This document shows positions 18,575 to 29,510 of a stretch of 64,000 nt of DNA, piece after piece (positions within the stretch are counted from its first letter, which is position 1; each line of letters starts with the position of its first letter). The stretch comes from Marivibrio sp040218065 (GTDB lineage Bacteria > Pseudomonadota > Alphaproteobacteria > UBA8366 > Aestuariispiraceae), in assembly GCF_040218065.1 (NCBI RefSeq), contig NZ_JAVJQE010000005.1, positions 310,001-374,000 on the forward strand, written 5' to 3'. The position numbers were made by a program, and so were the translations under genes. The notes below the pieces were generated by a model. The model was not told where the DNA came from. It ran no database searches and worked only from the letters and a program-made list of their open reading frames with translations.

Positions 18575-19195
18575 GTGAGCGGCGCGGGTCTCTTCGGTCT
18601 CTTCGGGCGGCGCGCGCCGACCCTTCGGCTGATCGGCCCCAGCGTCTACATCCGCTGCCCGGCCCGGCGCGATCAGCGCGCCTGGATCGCCATCCGCCGC
18701 GAGAGCAAGCGCTTCCTCGAGCCGTGGGAGCCCACCTGGCCGCGCGACGCGCTGACGCCCCAGGGCTATCGCCGGCGCCTCGACCGGTTCCTGATGGAAT
18801 GGCGCGCCGGCACGGGCTTCGGCTTTTTCGTCTTCACGCGAGACGGCGACCGGCTGGTCGGCGGCGTGACGCTGGCCAACGTGCGCCGCGGCGTGGTGCA
18901 GAGCGCCAATGTCGGCTACTGGACGGGCCAGCCCTTCATCCGCCAGGGCTACATGACGGAGGCGCTGCACCTCGCCCTCGACTTCGCCTTCCGTCGCCTC
19001 CAGCTCCATCGGGTCGAGGCCGCCTGCCTCACCCACAACGAGGCCAGCCGTCGGCTCCTTCTCAAGGCCGGCTTCCAGAGCGAAGGGATCGCGCGGAAAT
19101 ATCTCTGCATCGCCGGCCAATGGCAGGATCACGAGACCTTCGCCATCCTGGCGAGCGATCCCCGCCCGGCCGTGCCGGTGGAGGAGCGACCCTGA
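18575..19195 (+). CDS. GNAT acetyltransferase, RimJ/RimL type
   Basis: 206 residues from GTG at 18575, which has GGAGGCGGAGG just upstream; the frame is open further back, but that part overlaps the M16 gene. GNAT motifs: VGYWTGQPFIRQGYMTEAL (acetyl-CoA binding) and HRVEAACLTHNEASRRLLLK. The sequence resembles RimJ-type N-terminal alanine acetyltransferases of ribosomal proteins, though the substrate cannot be told from sequence. Last gene before a sharp drop in GC. Confidence 0.9.
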   Translation: MSGAGLFGLFGRRAPTLRLIGPSVYIRCPARRDQRAWIAIRRESKRFLEPWEPTWPRDALTPQGYRRRLDRFLMEWRAGTGFGFFVFTRDGDRLVGGVTLANVRRGVVQSANVGYWTGQPFIRQGYMTEALHLALDFAFRRLQLHRVEAACLTHNEASRRLLLKAGFQSEGIARKYLCIAGQWQDHETFAILASDPRPAVPVEERP

Positions 19196-19290
19196 GGAAT
19201 TTTGTTCTACATATGATTATACAACAGAGAACAATAACGCTCACATAACACTTTTTAGTAGACAAAGTGAGATTTTTACGCTTGGCTGAC
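19196..19290. promoter_or_regulatory. AT-rich boundary with inverted repeat upstream of the accessory block
   Basis: A strikingly AT-rich stretch between the GNAT gene and gene A. TTGTTCT (19202-19208) and AGAACAA (19228-19234) form an inverted repeat 19 bp apart. It could hold the promoter of the following operon or mark an insertion boundary. I see no gene between 19196 and 19417. Confidence 0.35.
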
Positions 19291-19417
19291 CAGGTTCGTC
19301 GGATCGGCCGCTGCGGGTTTCGCGCGCCGATCCTCGGTTTCTCTTCGCCGCCCAGACCGCGCCGCCTCCCCCGACACCCCTTGGCGCGCCCGGCGGCGCC
19401 CGTTATAGGAGTTTTTC

Positions 19418-21139
19418 GTGACCGGAACCCATCAAAGCGCGGCGGACGAGATCACCGCCTCGCACGCCCCCGCCGGCCCGGGCGCCCTGGCCGCCCAGCC
19501 CGCCGCCGGGACGCCGGCCCCCGCCGCCGCGTTCGGGAGTCCCCGCGCAGGCGGGGACCTCTCTATATCAAGCGCCGACGCCGACGCCGGCCCCGATCTC
19601 GCGTCCGGCGGCGCCCCCGACTCCGCTCCCGACTCCGCCCGCCCCGACCAGATGGCCGCGATCCGCGCCCGGAAGGCTGAGCGGGAGAAAGAACAGGCCG
19701 CCCGCGACAAGGCCGCCCGCGCCCGCAAAACGGCGGCGGACCAGGCGGCCGAGCGTCAGCGCGAGGATCGCCTGAAGGCGCTGGCGCGCCGCAACGCCGC
19801 CCAAGCCCCGCAGCGGCCGAGTCCCCGCGAAGGCGGGGACCTCCGCGAAATCGCGCAAGAGCCGCCCGGCTCAGCGCCCCTGACGCCCCAGGGCGCCACC
19901 GTCGACGATCGCATCCGCTCGCTGATGCGCGACCCGCGCTATTGGCGCGAGCGCGATCCCGGCCTGCTCGACCACGTGACCCGCCAATGGCGGCGCGCCT
20001 ATCCGGGCGTGAGCCGGCACGTCGGGTTCAAGCGCCCCGACCCGCAGCCCGCGATCCGCCCGGGCGACGTGGAGCCTTGGCCGGCGCGGGACGAAAAGCC
20101 CAAGCTCCAGAAGCTTCCCGCCCGCCCGGGCGAGCATCCGCCGCACCCGCGGCCGATGATCATGCGGCCGGGCTGGAGATGGAACGGCTGGACCGGCCGG
20201 TGGGAGCGGATGACGCCCGAAGAGGCGGCCGAAGAGCAGGCGTGGTTGGAGCGCGGGCCGACACCGCTGAAAGCGGACGCCCCGGCCCCCGACCACAACA
20301 GCGGCCTCAGCCGCGAGGACGCGCTCGACGCCCTGCGCGCCGAGGCCGCCGACGGCGGAATGCGCGCGTCGGCGTTCCTGAAAGAAGCCGAACGCATCCG
20401 CGAGGCCTATCCGGACGACGGCGGCGGTGAAGGCGTACAGGTCGCGGCGGCCGAGCTCGACCGGCTGGATCGCTCCACCGGCGAACGGACCGCCCGCGAG
20501 ACGCCGGCGCCGGCTGCGGGCGAGACCCGCAAGGAGCGTCGCGACAAACGAGGTCGGATGGAGCCGCAAAGCTCGATCCCGCTCAATTCCCTCAAATATG
20601 AGAAGATGCATGATATCCTTCAGGAGGATGACGGCGCCGTGCGCTCGCACTGGTTCGGCGCGGCGGCGGACGTCACCTCGCTTAACTCTCTGGGCGCGCT
20701 CGACAGTCCGGCCGGCGAACTGGTCGACGACCGCGCGGCGTCGGTGATGCGCGCGGTCCATCACAAGCTGGCGCCGGAGAATTTCGCGCTGTTCGACACC
20801 CTCAGGAAGGGGGACCTTCCCGACGATCTGAAGGGCCTCTCCGGCAAGGCGCTCGATTACGCGCTGGTCGAGCGCGAGCAGGCGCTCGTCCAGAAGCATC
20901 TGGACGCCGAACTCGCGCAGTTCCCCGAGGCGGAGCGCCCGGAGGTGACGGCGGCGTTGAGCCGGTTGATCAATCTCAGCGGCCTCGAAAAGCGTTTCGC
21001 CGACCTCTTAGGAGATACGGGCGTTCGAAACGCGGTCAAAGAAGCTTTTGGAGAGGGCGGTTTCGACTTCTCACAACGTTCTCATCGTGAAGCCCTCGGC
21101 AAAGCGATGATTGACCTAAGGTATGAGGTGTTGCCGTGA
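19418..21139 (+). CDS. Gene A: unrecognised modular protein, first gene of the duplicated block
   Basis: 573 residues from GTG with TAGGAG 6 bp upstream. In order: an Ala/Pro-rich segment (about 1-75); a K/R/E/A-rich, probably coiled stretch (about 85-130); a DPRYWRERDP...VTRQWRRAYPG module (about 171-222) shared with genes C and C'; a tryptophan-rich segment (about 248-265); an RKERRDK linker; and a helical C-terminal domain (about 397-573) duplicated as gene A'. There is no signal peptide. Two palindromic repeats lie inside the coding sequence and encode SPRAGGD and SPREGGD. Short YWR-x-RDP peptides occur in some alphaproteobacterial phage proteins, so phage ancestry is possible but unproven. 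The stop overlaps gene B by 4 bp. Confidence 0.75.
   Translation: MTGTHQSAADEITASHAPAGPGALAAQPAAGTPAPAAAFGSPRAGGDLSISSADADAGPDLASGGAPDSAPDSARPDQMAAIRARKAEREKEQAARDKAARARKTAADQAAERQREDRLKALARRNAAQAPQRPSPREGGDLREIAQEPPGSAPLTPQGATVDDRIRSLMRDPRYWRERDPGLLDHVTRQWRRAYPGVSRHVGFKRPDPQPAIRPGDVEPWPARDEKPKLQKLPARPGEHPPHPRPMIMRPGWRWNGWTGRWERMTPEEAAEEQAWLERGPTPLKADAPAPDHNSGLSREDALDALRAEAADGGMRASAFLKEAERIREAYPDDGGGEGVQVAAAELDRLDRSTGERTARETPAPAAGETRKERRDKRGRMEPQSSIPLNSLKYEKMHDILQEDDGAVRSHWFGAAADVTSLNSLGALDSPAGELVDDRAASVMRAVHHKLAPENFALFDTLRKGDLPDDLKGLSGKALDYALVEREQALVQKHLDAELAQFPEAERPEVTAALSRLINLSGLEKRFADLLGDTGVRNAVKEAFGEGGFDFSQRSHREALGKAMIDLRYEVLP
19539..19558. repeat. Palindromic repeat inside gene A (copy 1)
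   Basis: GTCCCCGC-GCAG-GCGGGGAC, a perfect 8-bp stem with a 4-nt loop. It is translated in frame as SPRAGGD. The same stem occurs in the 51.3 kb array. Confidence 0.8.
19821..19840. repeat. Palindromic repeat inside gene A (copy 2)
   Basis: GTCCCCGC-GAAG-GCGGGGAC, the same 8-bp stem as at 19539 with a different loop. It is translated in frame as SPREGGD. Confidence 0.8.
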
Positions 21140-21646
21140 ACGCCCGCCTTTTCCAATACGCGCGCGCCGTATCTGTCGAAATAATTTGCGATGGAGCGAT
21201 TTGCATAATCGCCTACACCGCGATTGTCGGTTTCCAGGACATATCTCCCAAAGCGTCGGTCTCGTTCGCATCGTTGATCCTCGCGGGGGCGGCTCATTTC
21301 GCCCTCGTCACCCTCGCCGTGCGCGCCGTCATGCACACGCCCTGGCATTTCTGGCTGCGCTATCGCGCGGCTCGGGCGCATGGGTTCTCCTGGCGGCGGA
21401 CCTATGGCTGGCTGGCGGGGACCTATGCGCTCGCCTATCTCGTCGGGATCGGCGCGACAGGCGGGGTCTTGTGGGAATCCCTGATCGAGCAGCCGGTGCG
21501 TATCGTCCTCCCCTCGCTCGCCGCCTGCCTCGCCGCGCCGTACCTCACCTACAAGCTGCTCGGCGAGACGATCGATACGCTGGCGGCGCAGGGTCGTTCC
21601 TCGGACGACGCCAAGCGATGAGCGCTGCGCCGCGCAGCGCGCGCAG
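20630..21646 (+). repeat. Duplicated segment, copy 1
   Basis: Covers the A C-terminal domain, gene B and the start of gene C. It matches 23577-24602. By eye, 20630-20983 and 21309-21646 are nearly identical to their counterparts (about 95% at protein level), while 20984-21308 is clearly diverged. Confidence 0.85.
21136..21621 (+). CDS. Gene B: four-helix membrane protein
   Basis: 161 residues with about four hydrophobic segments (roughly 14-34, 41-62, 88-110, 118-140) and a basic, aromatic loop HTPWHFWLRYRAARAHGF between the second and third. Residues 59-161 differ from B' at only five positions; residues 1-58 share little with B'. The start overlaps the gene A stop (4 bp) and the stop overlaps the gene C start (ATGA). 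No family is recognised. Coupling to A and the diverged N-terminus suggest that B is a membrane partner of A, which is inference. Confidence 0.75.
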   Translation: MNARLFQYARAVSVEIICDGAICIIAYTAIVGFQDISPKASVSFASLILAGAAHFALVTLAVRAVMHTPWHFWLRYRAARAHGFSWRRTYGWLAGTYALAYLVGIGATGGVLWESLIEQPVRIVLPSLAACLAAPYLTYKLLGETIDTLAAQGRSSDDAKR

Positions 21647-22712
21647 TCCATCGGCAGAGCGCGACCCGGGTTTGCTCGACCACGTGACCCGCCAATGGGC
21701 GCGCGCCTATCCGGGCGTGAGCGTGCACACCGGGTTCAAGCGGCCCGACCCGCGTCCCGTTATCCGGCCGGTCGACGTGGAGCCCTGGCCGCCGCAGCCG
21801 CCTCAGGCGACCGCCCTGGAGCGCCGCTGGGACGACCCAGCCGCGACGGGACGGACTTGGGAGCGGCGGCCGTATGGCCGGGAGGAAGCGCCCGTCTACC
21901 TGACCGAGCTGGACTCGCGCGCTGAGACCGACGCCTCCCGACCCGAGCGCACCGACCCGGCGGGGAATGCGGAGACCGGCGGTAAGCCGGGCTCGACGTC
22001 GCACCCCGCCCCGAGAGATGACGGCGGCGACGGCCGCTTCCCCTGGAAGCTCCACGATCCCGACACCGGCGCGCCCTCGACCGTCGATCCGTCGAGCGGT
22101 GAAGACCTCGGCTGGCCGGAAAAACGGTTCGATCCCGAGCATGGCACGATCCTGACCGACCCGCGCACAGGCGAGCCGGTGCGCGACCCGGACGGCGCTC
22201 CTTACGCCAGCGCGCCCGAGGCGCAAGCCCGCCTGCGCGAGCGCCTCGACGGTCTTCTGGAGACGCCGCCGGATCAAATGACGGACGATCAGCTGGACGC
22301 CCTCCACGAGGCGCTGACCGTGCAGCAACTGCTGTTCCACGGGCCGCCGGGGGTGGAGGGCGTCTCGGATCGAACCGATAGGTTCGAGCATGGGGATATC
22401 AGTCGACCGCGCCTCGATGCGCCTTCTGCACCCCAGCGTGAGGAAGAGAACGAGCCTGACCCTGAGCTAAACACACCGGAAGAAACGCCGGACGACCCGC
22501 GCGCGCCGCCGCCTTTGGTCCCCTTGCCGGACGGACAGCGGCCGAGAAAGCCCGCACCCGGTCGGCGGCCTGCGCTGCAGCCCGGCGGCGGCGACGCCCA
22601 AACCGCCTTTGGTCGGCGACTTCTGAAATGGTTGCGAGAGCAAGGATTTTTGGACGGTGAAGAACCGTCTCGCGGCGACAAGTCCTCAGGTAGAGGGCGT
22701 CGTGGGCGCTAA
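21618..22712 (+). CDS. Gene C: unrecognised protein with the RDPGLLDHVTRQW module
   Basis: 364 residues, soluble, rich in Pro, Asp and Glu and probably largely disordered. It opens with a module also found in gene A (ERDPGLLDHVTRQWARAYPG, then GFKRPDPRPVIRP and VEPWP). A D/P/G-rich middle follows (FPWKLHDPDTGAPSTVDP, RFDPEHGTILTDPRTGEPV), then a basic C-terminus ending GRGRRGR. The DPxTGxPV-like repeats resemble linkers in secreted or virion proteins, but no function can be assigned. The start overlaps gene B by 4 bp. Confidence 0.65.
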   Translation: MSAAPRSARSPSAERDPGLLDHVTRQWARAYPGVSVHTGFKRPDPRPVIRPVDVEPWPPQPPQATALERRWDDPAATGRTWERRPYGREEAPVYLTELDSRAETDASRPERTDPAGNAETGGKPGSTSHPAPRDDGGDGRFPWKLHDPDTGAPSTVDPSSGEDLGWPEKRFDPEHGTILTDPRTGEPVRDPDGAPYASAPEAQARLRERLDGLLETPPDQMTDDQLDALHEALTVQQLLFHGPPGVEGVSDRTDRFEHGDISRPRLDAPSAPQREEENEPDPELNTPEETPDDPRAPPPLVPLPDGQRPRKPAPGRRPALQPGGGDAQTAFGRRLLKWLREQGFLDGEEPSRGDKSSGRGRRGR

Positions 22713-23532
22713 AGCGTGCGTCTCATTGCGGCGTCCGAGCGTTCTCCTCGCCTCGCTTGTCGGGGCGGGGATCGCGCTCGGCGTTGCGCTTTATCATCAA
22801 TCGACGCCCGAGACGGCCAGGCATGCCGGACCCGAAGCGCTTATCGATCGGTTCGAAAAGGTGGCGTTCCGAGACGACGTTACGCCTGAAACTGAGCGTG
22901 AGTTGTTTCGTCATCGTCTGACGAGATGGGAGTACCCGCTTCGCCTGGGGTTTTCCAACGTTGCTTCAGAGGTTCGCGGCCAGGCCGCAAACTTCACGCA
23001 AGAATTGGAAAAGCTGATCGGAAGGCGCGTGTGGATTGTTTCCCCAGCTTCGATAACATCTCCAAACATTAGGATAGTGCTTCCATCAAAAAAGGAATAC
23101 GAACATAAATTTTTTTTATTAAAAGAGAAAAACATCCTAAGAAGAGGTATCGAGCACTACGCGTGCTTTGTAAACTTTGTCAAAAACAAAAAAGAGTATC
23201 ATCCAAGAATCGATGTGGTCTTTAGCCCGCTGGCAGAAGATTCTGATTATCTTAACTGCATATTGGAAGAAATTATTCAAAGTTTGGGTCTGATGGGCGA
23301 CACAGTGCAAGATTTTGACTCGCTTTTTGTCGAGCACCGTGCTCTGCGCCTCGACTTCCCGCTGAACGACAAGATTCTGCTGCGTACGCTGTATGATCCG
23401 AGGCTGAGCGACGGCATGCCGCGGGAGCAGGCGATGATCCGGGTGCGCGAGATCATTCCCGAGCTGCTCGCCGCCTATGAGGCGGAAGGACTGGAGGGTC
23501 TTTACCAGCCGCTGCGCGATCCGAGCTGGTGA
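22702..23532 (+). CDS. Gene D: DUF2927-like protein with an AT-rich core
   Basis: 276 residues from GTG at 22702 (GAGGG just upstream); a GTG at 22657 would give 45 more bases and a larger overlap with gene C. An N-terminal membrane or signal helix (SVLLASLVGAGIALGVAL) is followed by a domain with CILEEIIQSLGLMGDT and LLRTLYDPRLSDGM...REIIPELL, the pattern of DUF2927, a family of secreted or lipid-anchored proteins of unknown function. Codons from about 23030 to 23330 are strongly AT-rich with an 8-T run at 23110-23117, unlike both ends of the same gene, which suggests acquired or recombined sequence. The stop overlaps the A' start (GTGA). Confidence 0.65.
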   Translation: MGAKACVSLRRPSVLLASLVGAGIALGVALYHQSTPETARHAGPEALIDRFEKVAFRDDVTPETERELFRHRLTRWEYPLRLGFSNVASEVRGQAANFTQELEKLIGRRVWIVSPASITSPNIRIVLPSKKEYEHKFFLLKEKNILRRGIEHYACFVNFVKNKKEYHPRIDVVFSPLAEDSDYLNCILEEIIQSLGLMGDTVQDFDSLFVEHRALRLDFPLNDKILLRTLYDPRLSDGMPREQAMIRVREIIPELLAAYEAEGLEGLYQPLRDPSW

Positions 23533-24086
23533 AGATGGAGGCCTCGCGGCGGATGGACGAGATCCTGCAGGAAGAAGACGGCGCCGTGCGCTCGCACTGG
23601 TTCGGCGCGGCGGCGGACGTCACCTCGCTTAACTCTCTGGGCGCGCTCGACAGTCCGGCCGGCGAATTGGTCGACGAGCGCGCGGCGTCGGTGATGCGCG
23701 CGGTCCATCACAAGTTGGCGCCGGAGAATTTCGCGCTGTTCGACACCCTCAGGACGGGAGAGCTTCCCGACGATCTGAAGGGCCTTTCCGGCAAGGCGCT
23801 CGACCACGCGCTGGTCGAGCGCGAGCAGGCGCTGGTGCAGAAGCATCTGGACGCCGAGCTCGCACAATTCCCGGAAGCGGAGCGCCCGGAGGTGACGGGA
23901 GAGTTGAGCCGGTTGATCAATCTCAGCGGCTTGCAAAAATTCCTTGCAGATGAGCTCGGCGATCCCGGCGTTCGCGGCGCCGTGGAGAAAACCTTCGCTG
24001 ACGGCGGTTTTGATTTCTCCAAACAATCCCACCGTGAAGCGCTTGGCAAGGCGATGATTGACCTTCGGTACGAGGCTTTGCAATGA
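23529..24086 (+). CDS. Gene A': free-standing paralogue of the gene A C-terminal domain
   Basis: 185 residues from GTG at 23529 (4-bp overlap with gene D); ATG at 23535 is an alternative. Almost entirely helical by composition. From DGAVRSHWFG to LINLSGL (119 residues) it differs from gene A at only six positions; the last 50 residues are about 70% identical. Thus the domain that is a C-terminal fusion in A stands alone here. It is coupled to B' by a 4-bp overlap, exactly as A is to B. Function unknown. Confidence 0.75.
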   Translation: MKMEASRRMDEILQEEDGAVRSHWFGAAADVTSLNSLGALDSPAGELVDERAASVMRAVHHKLAPENFALFDTLRTGELPDDLKGLSGKALDHALVEREQALVQKHLDAELAQFPEAERPEVTGELSRLINLSGLQKFLADELGDPGVRGAVEKTFADGGFDFSKQSHREALGKAMIDLRYEALQ

Positions 24087-24602
24087 GGTCGCGCCACGCA
24101 CGGTGCGCGCGTGCAATCGGCGTCGAGGCGACTGTCGACGCTCTGCTATGCGTGACTTTCTATTGCTCCATCATCTTTCTCCAAGCACTTGAGGGGCGCG
24201 GGGTTGATCCAACAATGCGGAACGCGGACCTGGTCTTGGCGTCCGCGGCCCAGGTCGCCGTCGCCACCCTCGCCGTACGCGCCGTCATGCACACGCCCTG
24301 GCATTTCTGGCTGCGGTATCGCGCGGCGCGGGCGCATGGGTTCTCCTGGCGGCGAACCTATGGCTGGCTGGCGGGGACCTATGCGCTCGCCTACCTCGTC
24401 GGGATCGGCGCGACGGGCGGGGTCTTGTGGGAATCCCTGATCGAGCAGCCGGTGCGCGTGGTCCTACCCTCGCTCGCCGCCTGCCTCGCCGCGCCGTTCC
24501 TCACCTACACGCTGCTCGGCGAGACCCTCGATACGCTGGCGGCGCAGGGGCTTTCCTCGGACGACGCCAAGCGATGAGCGCTGCGCCGCGCAGCGCGCGC
24601 AG
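23577..24602 (+). repeat. Duplicated segment, copy 2
   Basis: Counterpart of 20630-21646, offset by about 2.95 kb. Near-identical blocks at 23577-23930 and 24265-24602 flank a diverged block at 23931-24264. Confidence 0.85.
24083..24577 (+). CDS. Gene B': paralogue of membrane protein B
   Basis: 164 residues, four hydrophobic segments. Residues 62-164 match B residues 59-161 with five substitutions (I/V, Y/F, K/T, I/L, R/L). The N-terminal 61 residues, covering the first two helices, are unlike B. The start overlaps A' and the stop overlaps the C' remnant, each by 4 bp. Function unknown. Confidence 0.75.
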   Translation: MRSRHARCARAIGVEATVDALLCVTFYCSIIFLQALEGRGVDPTMRNADLVLASAAQVAVATLAVRAVMHTPWHFWLRYRAARAHGFSWRRTYGWLAGTYALAYLVGIGATGGVLWESLIEQPVRVVLPSLAACLAAPFLTYTLLGETLDTLAAQGLSSDDAKR

Positions 24603-24862
24603 TCGATCGGCGGACCGCCCCCCGGTCTCTTGGACCCCGTGCCCCGCCAATGGCGGCGCGCCTATCCGGGTTTGAGCCTGCAGACGGGCTTTAAGCGCCC
24701 CGACCCTCAGCCCGCGATCCGACCGGGCGACGTCGAGCCTTGGTCGCGAGGCGGCGCGTCGATCGACGGTCAGAAGTCGCCCGCGCGGCCGGGCGCGCCG
24801 CCCGTCGGCGACGCCCGCAAGGAGCGGCGCGACCAGGCCTTGAGGCCCCCGCGGGCGGCGGA

Positions 24863-24884
<22 letters not shown>
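24574..24884 (+). pseudogene. Gene C': frameshifted and truncated copy of gene C
   Basis: The first 80 nt align with the first 81 nt of gene C, so one base has been lost. The original frame stops after about 33 codons. The shifted frame recovers the module (PRQWRRAYPG, GFKRPDPQPAIRPGDVEPW) and an RKERRD motif like that of gene A, then stops at 24884. It lacks the remaining three-quarters of gene C. Its last 22 bases overlap the 3' end of gcvP on the other strand. Confidence 0.75.
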
Positions 24885-27802
<2,918 letters not shown>

Positions 27803-27850
27803 CTTTTTCTTCCCCAAAGGCTGGAAATGCGGCCGCGACGGCCGGACGGC

Positions 27851-28228
27851 TCAGTCCTGATCTTTGCAGAACTTCTTGTAGGCGGCGGCGTCCATCAGAT
27901 CGTCGAGCTCCCCGGGATCGGAGAGCTTGATCTTGAAGAACCACGCGCCGTCCTCCGGCTCCTCGTTGACCAAGCCCGGATTATCGGCGAGCTCTTCATT
28001 GACGTCGCTCACCTCGCCGCTGACGGGACTGTAGATCTCGCTCGCGGCCTTGACGCTTTCGACCACGCCGGCCTCGTCGCCTTGGTCGAGGGCCGCGCCG
28101 ACTTCCGGCGTCTCGACGAAGACGACGTCGCCGAGCTGTTCCTGGGCGTAATTCGTGATTCCGACGACGCCGACGTCGCCCTCGACCTCGATCCACTCGT
28201 GATCTTCGCTGAAATAGATTTGGCTCAT
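27851..28228 (-). CDS. gcvH: Glycine cleavage system H protein
   Basis: 125 residues, the standard length. The lipoyl lysine is K60 in VVESVKAASEIYSPVSGEV. It shuttles the aminomethyl intermediate between GcvP and GcvT. It lies 26 bp after gcvT and about 48 bp before gcvP. Confidence 0.97.
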   Translation of the reverse strand: MSQIYFSEDHEWIEVEGDVGVVGITNYAQEQLGDVVFVETPEVGAALDQGDEAGVVESVKAASEIYSPVSGEVSDVNEELADNPGLVNEEPEDGAWFFKIKLSDPGELDDLMDAAAYKKFCKDQD

Positions 28229-28254
28229 CGCCTTGCGTTCCCCCTAGTTGCTCG

Positions 28255-29406
28255 TCATCCGCGATAGAAGTTGGCGGGCGTGAAGGGCAGGCGGCGCACC
28301 TCGGCCGGCAGCGCTTTGCCGCGTACGCTGAGGCCGACCCGCGTGCCGGGCGCCGCAAAGGCGCTCGGCACATAGCCCATGGCGACCGGCCCGCCGACGG
28401 TGGGGCCGAAGCCGCCGCTCGTCACCTCACCCAGTCTTTCGCCCGATTCGCTCTGGATTTCGACGCCTTCGCGCGCCGGCGCGCGGCCGTCAGGGCGGAT
28501 CCCGACCCGTTTCCTGGCCGGCCCTTCGGCCAATTGCCGCTGGACGGTCTCGGCCCCGGGAAAGCCGCCTTCGGCCCGTCGGCGCTTGCCTATCGACCAG
28601 GCGAGCCCGGCCTCGACCGGCGTTGTGGTCTCGTCGATGTCGTGACCGTAAAGGCACAGCCCGGCCTCGAGCCGCAACGAATCGCGCGCGCCGAGCCCGA
28701 TCGGTTTCACCGTCTGGCGCGCCAACAGCGCCTCGCTCAGGGCTTCCGCGCCGTCGGCGGGGCAGGAGATCTCATAGCCGTCCTCGCCGGTGTAGCCCGA
28801 CCGGCTGAGCCAACAGACCGCGCCGTCGAACCGGGCGAGCGTTTGGCTCATGAAGGGGCGGGCAAGCAGCGCCTGATCGTCGAAGACGGCGGCGACGGCG
28901 GCCGCGGCCTCCGGTCCCTGGACCGCGATCAGCGCGCGATCCTCCAGACGCTCGACCCGGGCGCGTCCGGCGAGTCGGGCTTCCAGATGCGCGAAGTCGG
29001 CGTCTTTGCAGGCGGCGTTCACGACGAGATACAGCCGCTCGCGCCCGAGATCCGCGAGCGGGCGGGTGACCATCAGGTCGTCCAGGATCCCGCCGCGCTC
29101 ATTGGTGAATTGCGTGTAACGCTGGCGGCCGGCCTCGAGCGCCTGCAATTCCGCAGGGACCAACTCCTCCAACAGCGCGGCCGGGTCCGATCCGTCCTCC
29201 GCAATCAGAAAGGCCTGACCCATGTGGGAGACGTCGAACAGCCCGGCGGCCGCGCGGGTGTGCTGATGCTCTTTCAGGACGCCGTCCGGGTACTGGACGG
29301 GCATGGAGTAGCCGGCGAACGGCACCATTTTCGCGCCGAGCCGCTCGTGCAGCGGGGCGAGCGGCGTTTCCGCCAGGCTTCGCGTCTTGGATGCGTCGGC
29401 CGCCAT
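28255..29406 (-). CDS. gcvT: Glycine cleavage system T protein (aminomethyltransferase)
   Basis: 383 residues from ATG at 29406 (GGGAGCG upstream); an in-frame start 27 bp further up adds only an arginine-rich tail. Family segments: PLAPLHERLGAKMVPFAGYSMPVQY, quoted here only as its core MVPFAGYSMPVQY, then LFDVSHMGQ and SGYTGEDGYEI. It transfers the one-carbon unit to tetrahydrofolate. First gene of the operon, directly behind the riboswitch and its hairpin. Confidence 0.95.
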   Translation of the reverse strand: MAADASKTRSLAETPLAPLHERLGAKMVPFAGYSMPVQYPDGVLKEHQHTRAAAGLFDVSHMGQAFLIAEDGSDPAALLEELVPAELQALEAGRQRYTQFTNERGGILDDLMVTRPLADLGRERLYLVVNAACKDADFAHLEARLAGRARVERLEDRALIAVQGPEAAAAVAAVFDDQALLARPFMSQTLARFDGAVCWLSRSGYTGEDGYEISCPADGAEALSEALLARQTVKPIGLGARDSLRLEAGLCLYGHDIDETTTPVEAGLAWSIGKRRRAEGGFPGAETVQRQLAEGPARKRVGIRPDGRAPAREGVEIQSESGERLGEVTSGGFGPTVGGPVAMGYVPSAFAAPGTRVGLSVRGKALPAEVRRLPFTPANFYRG

Positions 29407-29436
29407 GCTCGCTCCCGTTCGTCGCCTCGTCAAACA

Positions 29437-29491
29437 GGGCGCCGCACGGGGCGGGGACGGCGATTCCCGTCCCGACTGTGCGCGGGCGCCC
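29437..29491 (-). promoter_or_regulatory. Hairpin between glycine riboswitch and gcvT (putative expression platform)
   Basis: GGGCGCC (29437-29443) pairs with GGCGCCC (29485-29491), and an inner GGGACGG/CCGTCCC stem closes on a short loop. It lies about 30 bp upstream of the gcvT start, where an expression platform is expected. Confidence 0.5.
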
Positions 29492-29510
29492 CTCCGGCCA
29501 AGCCGGATGG

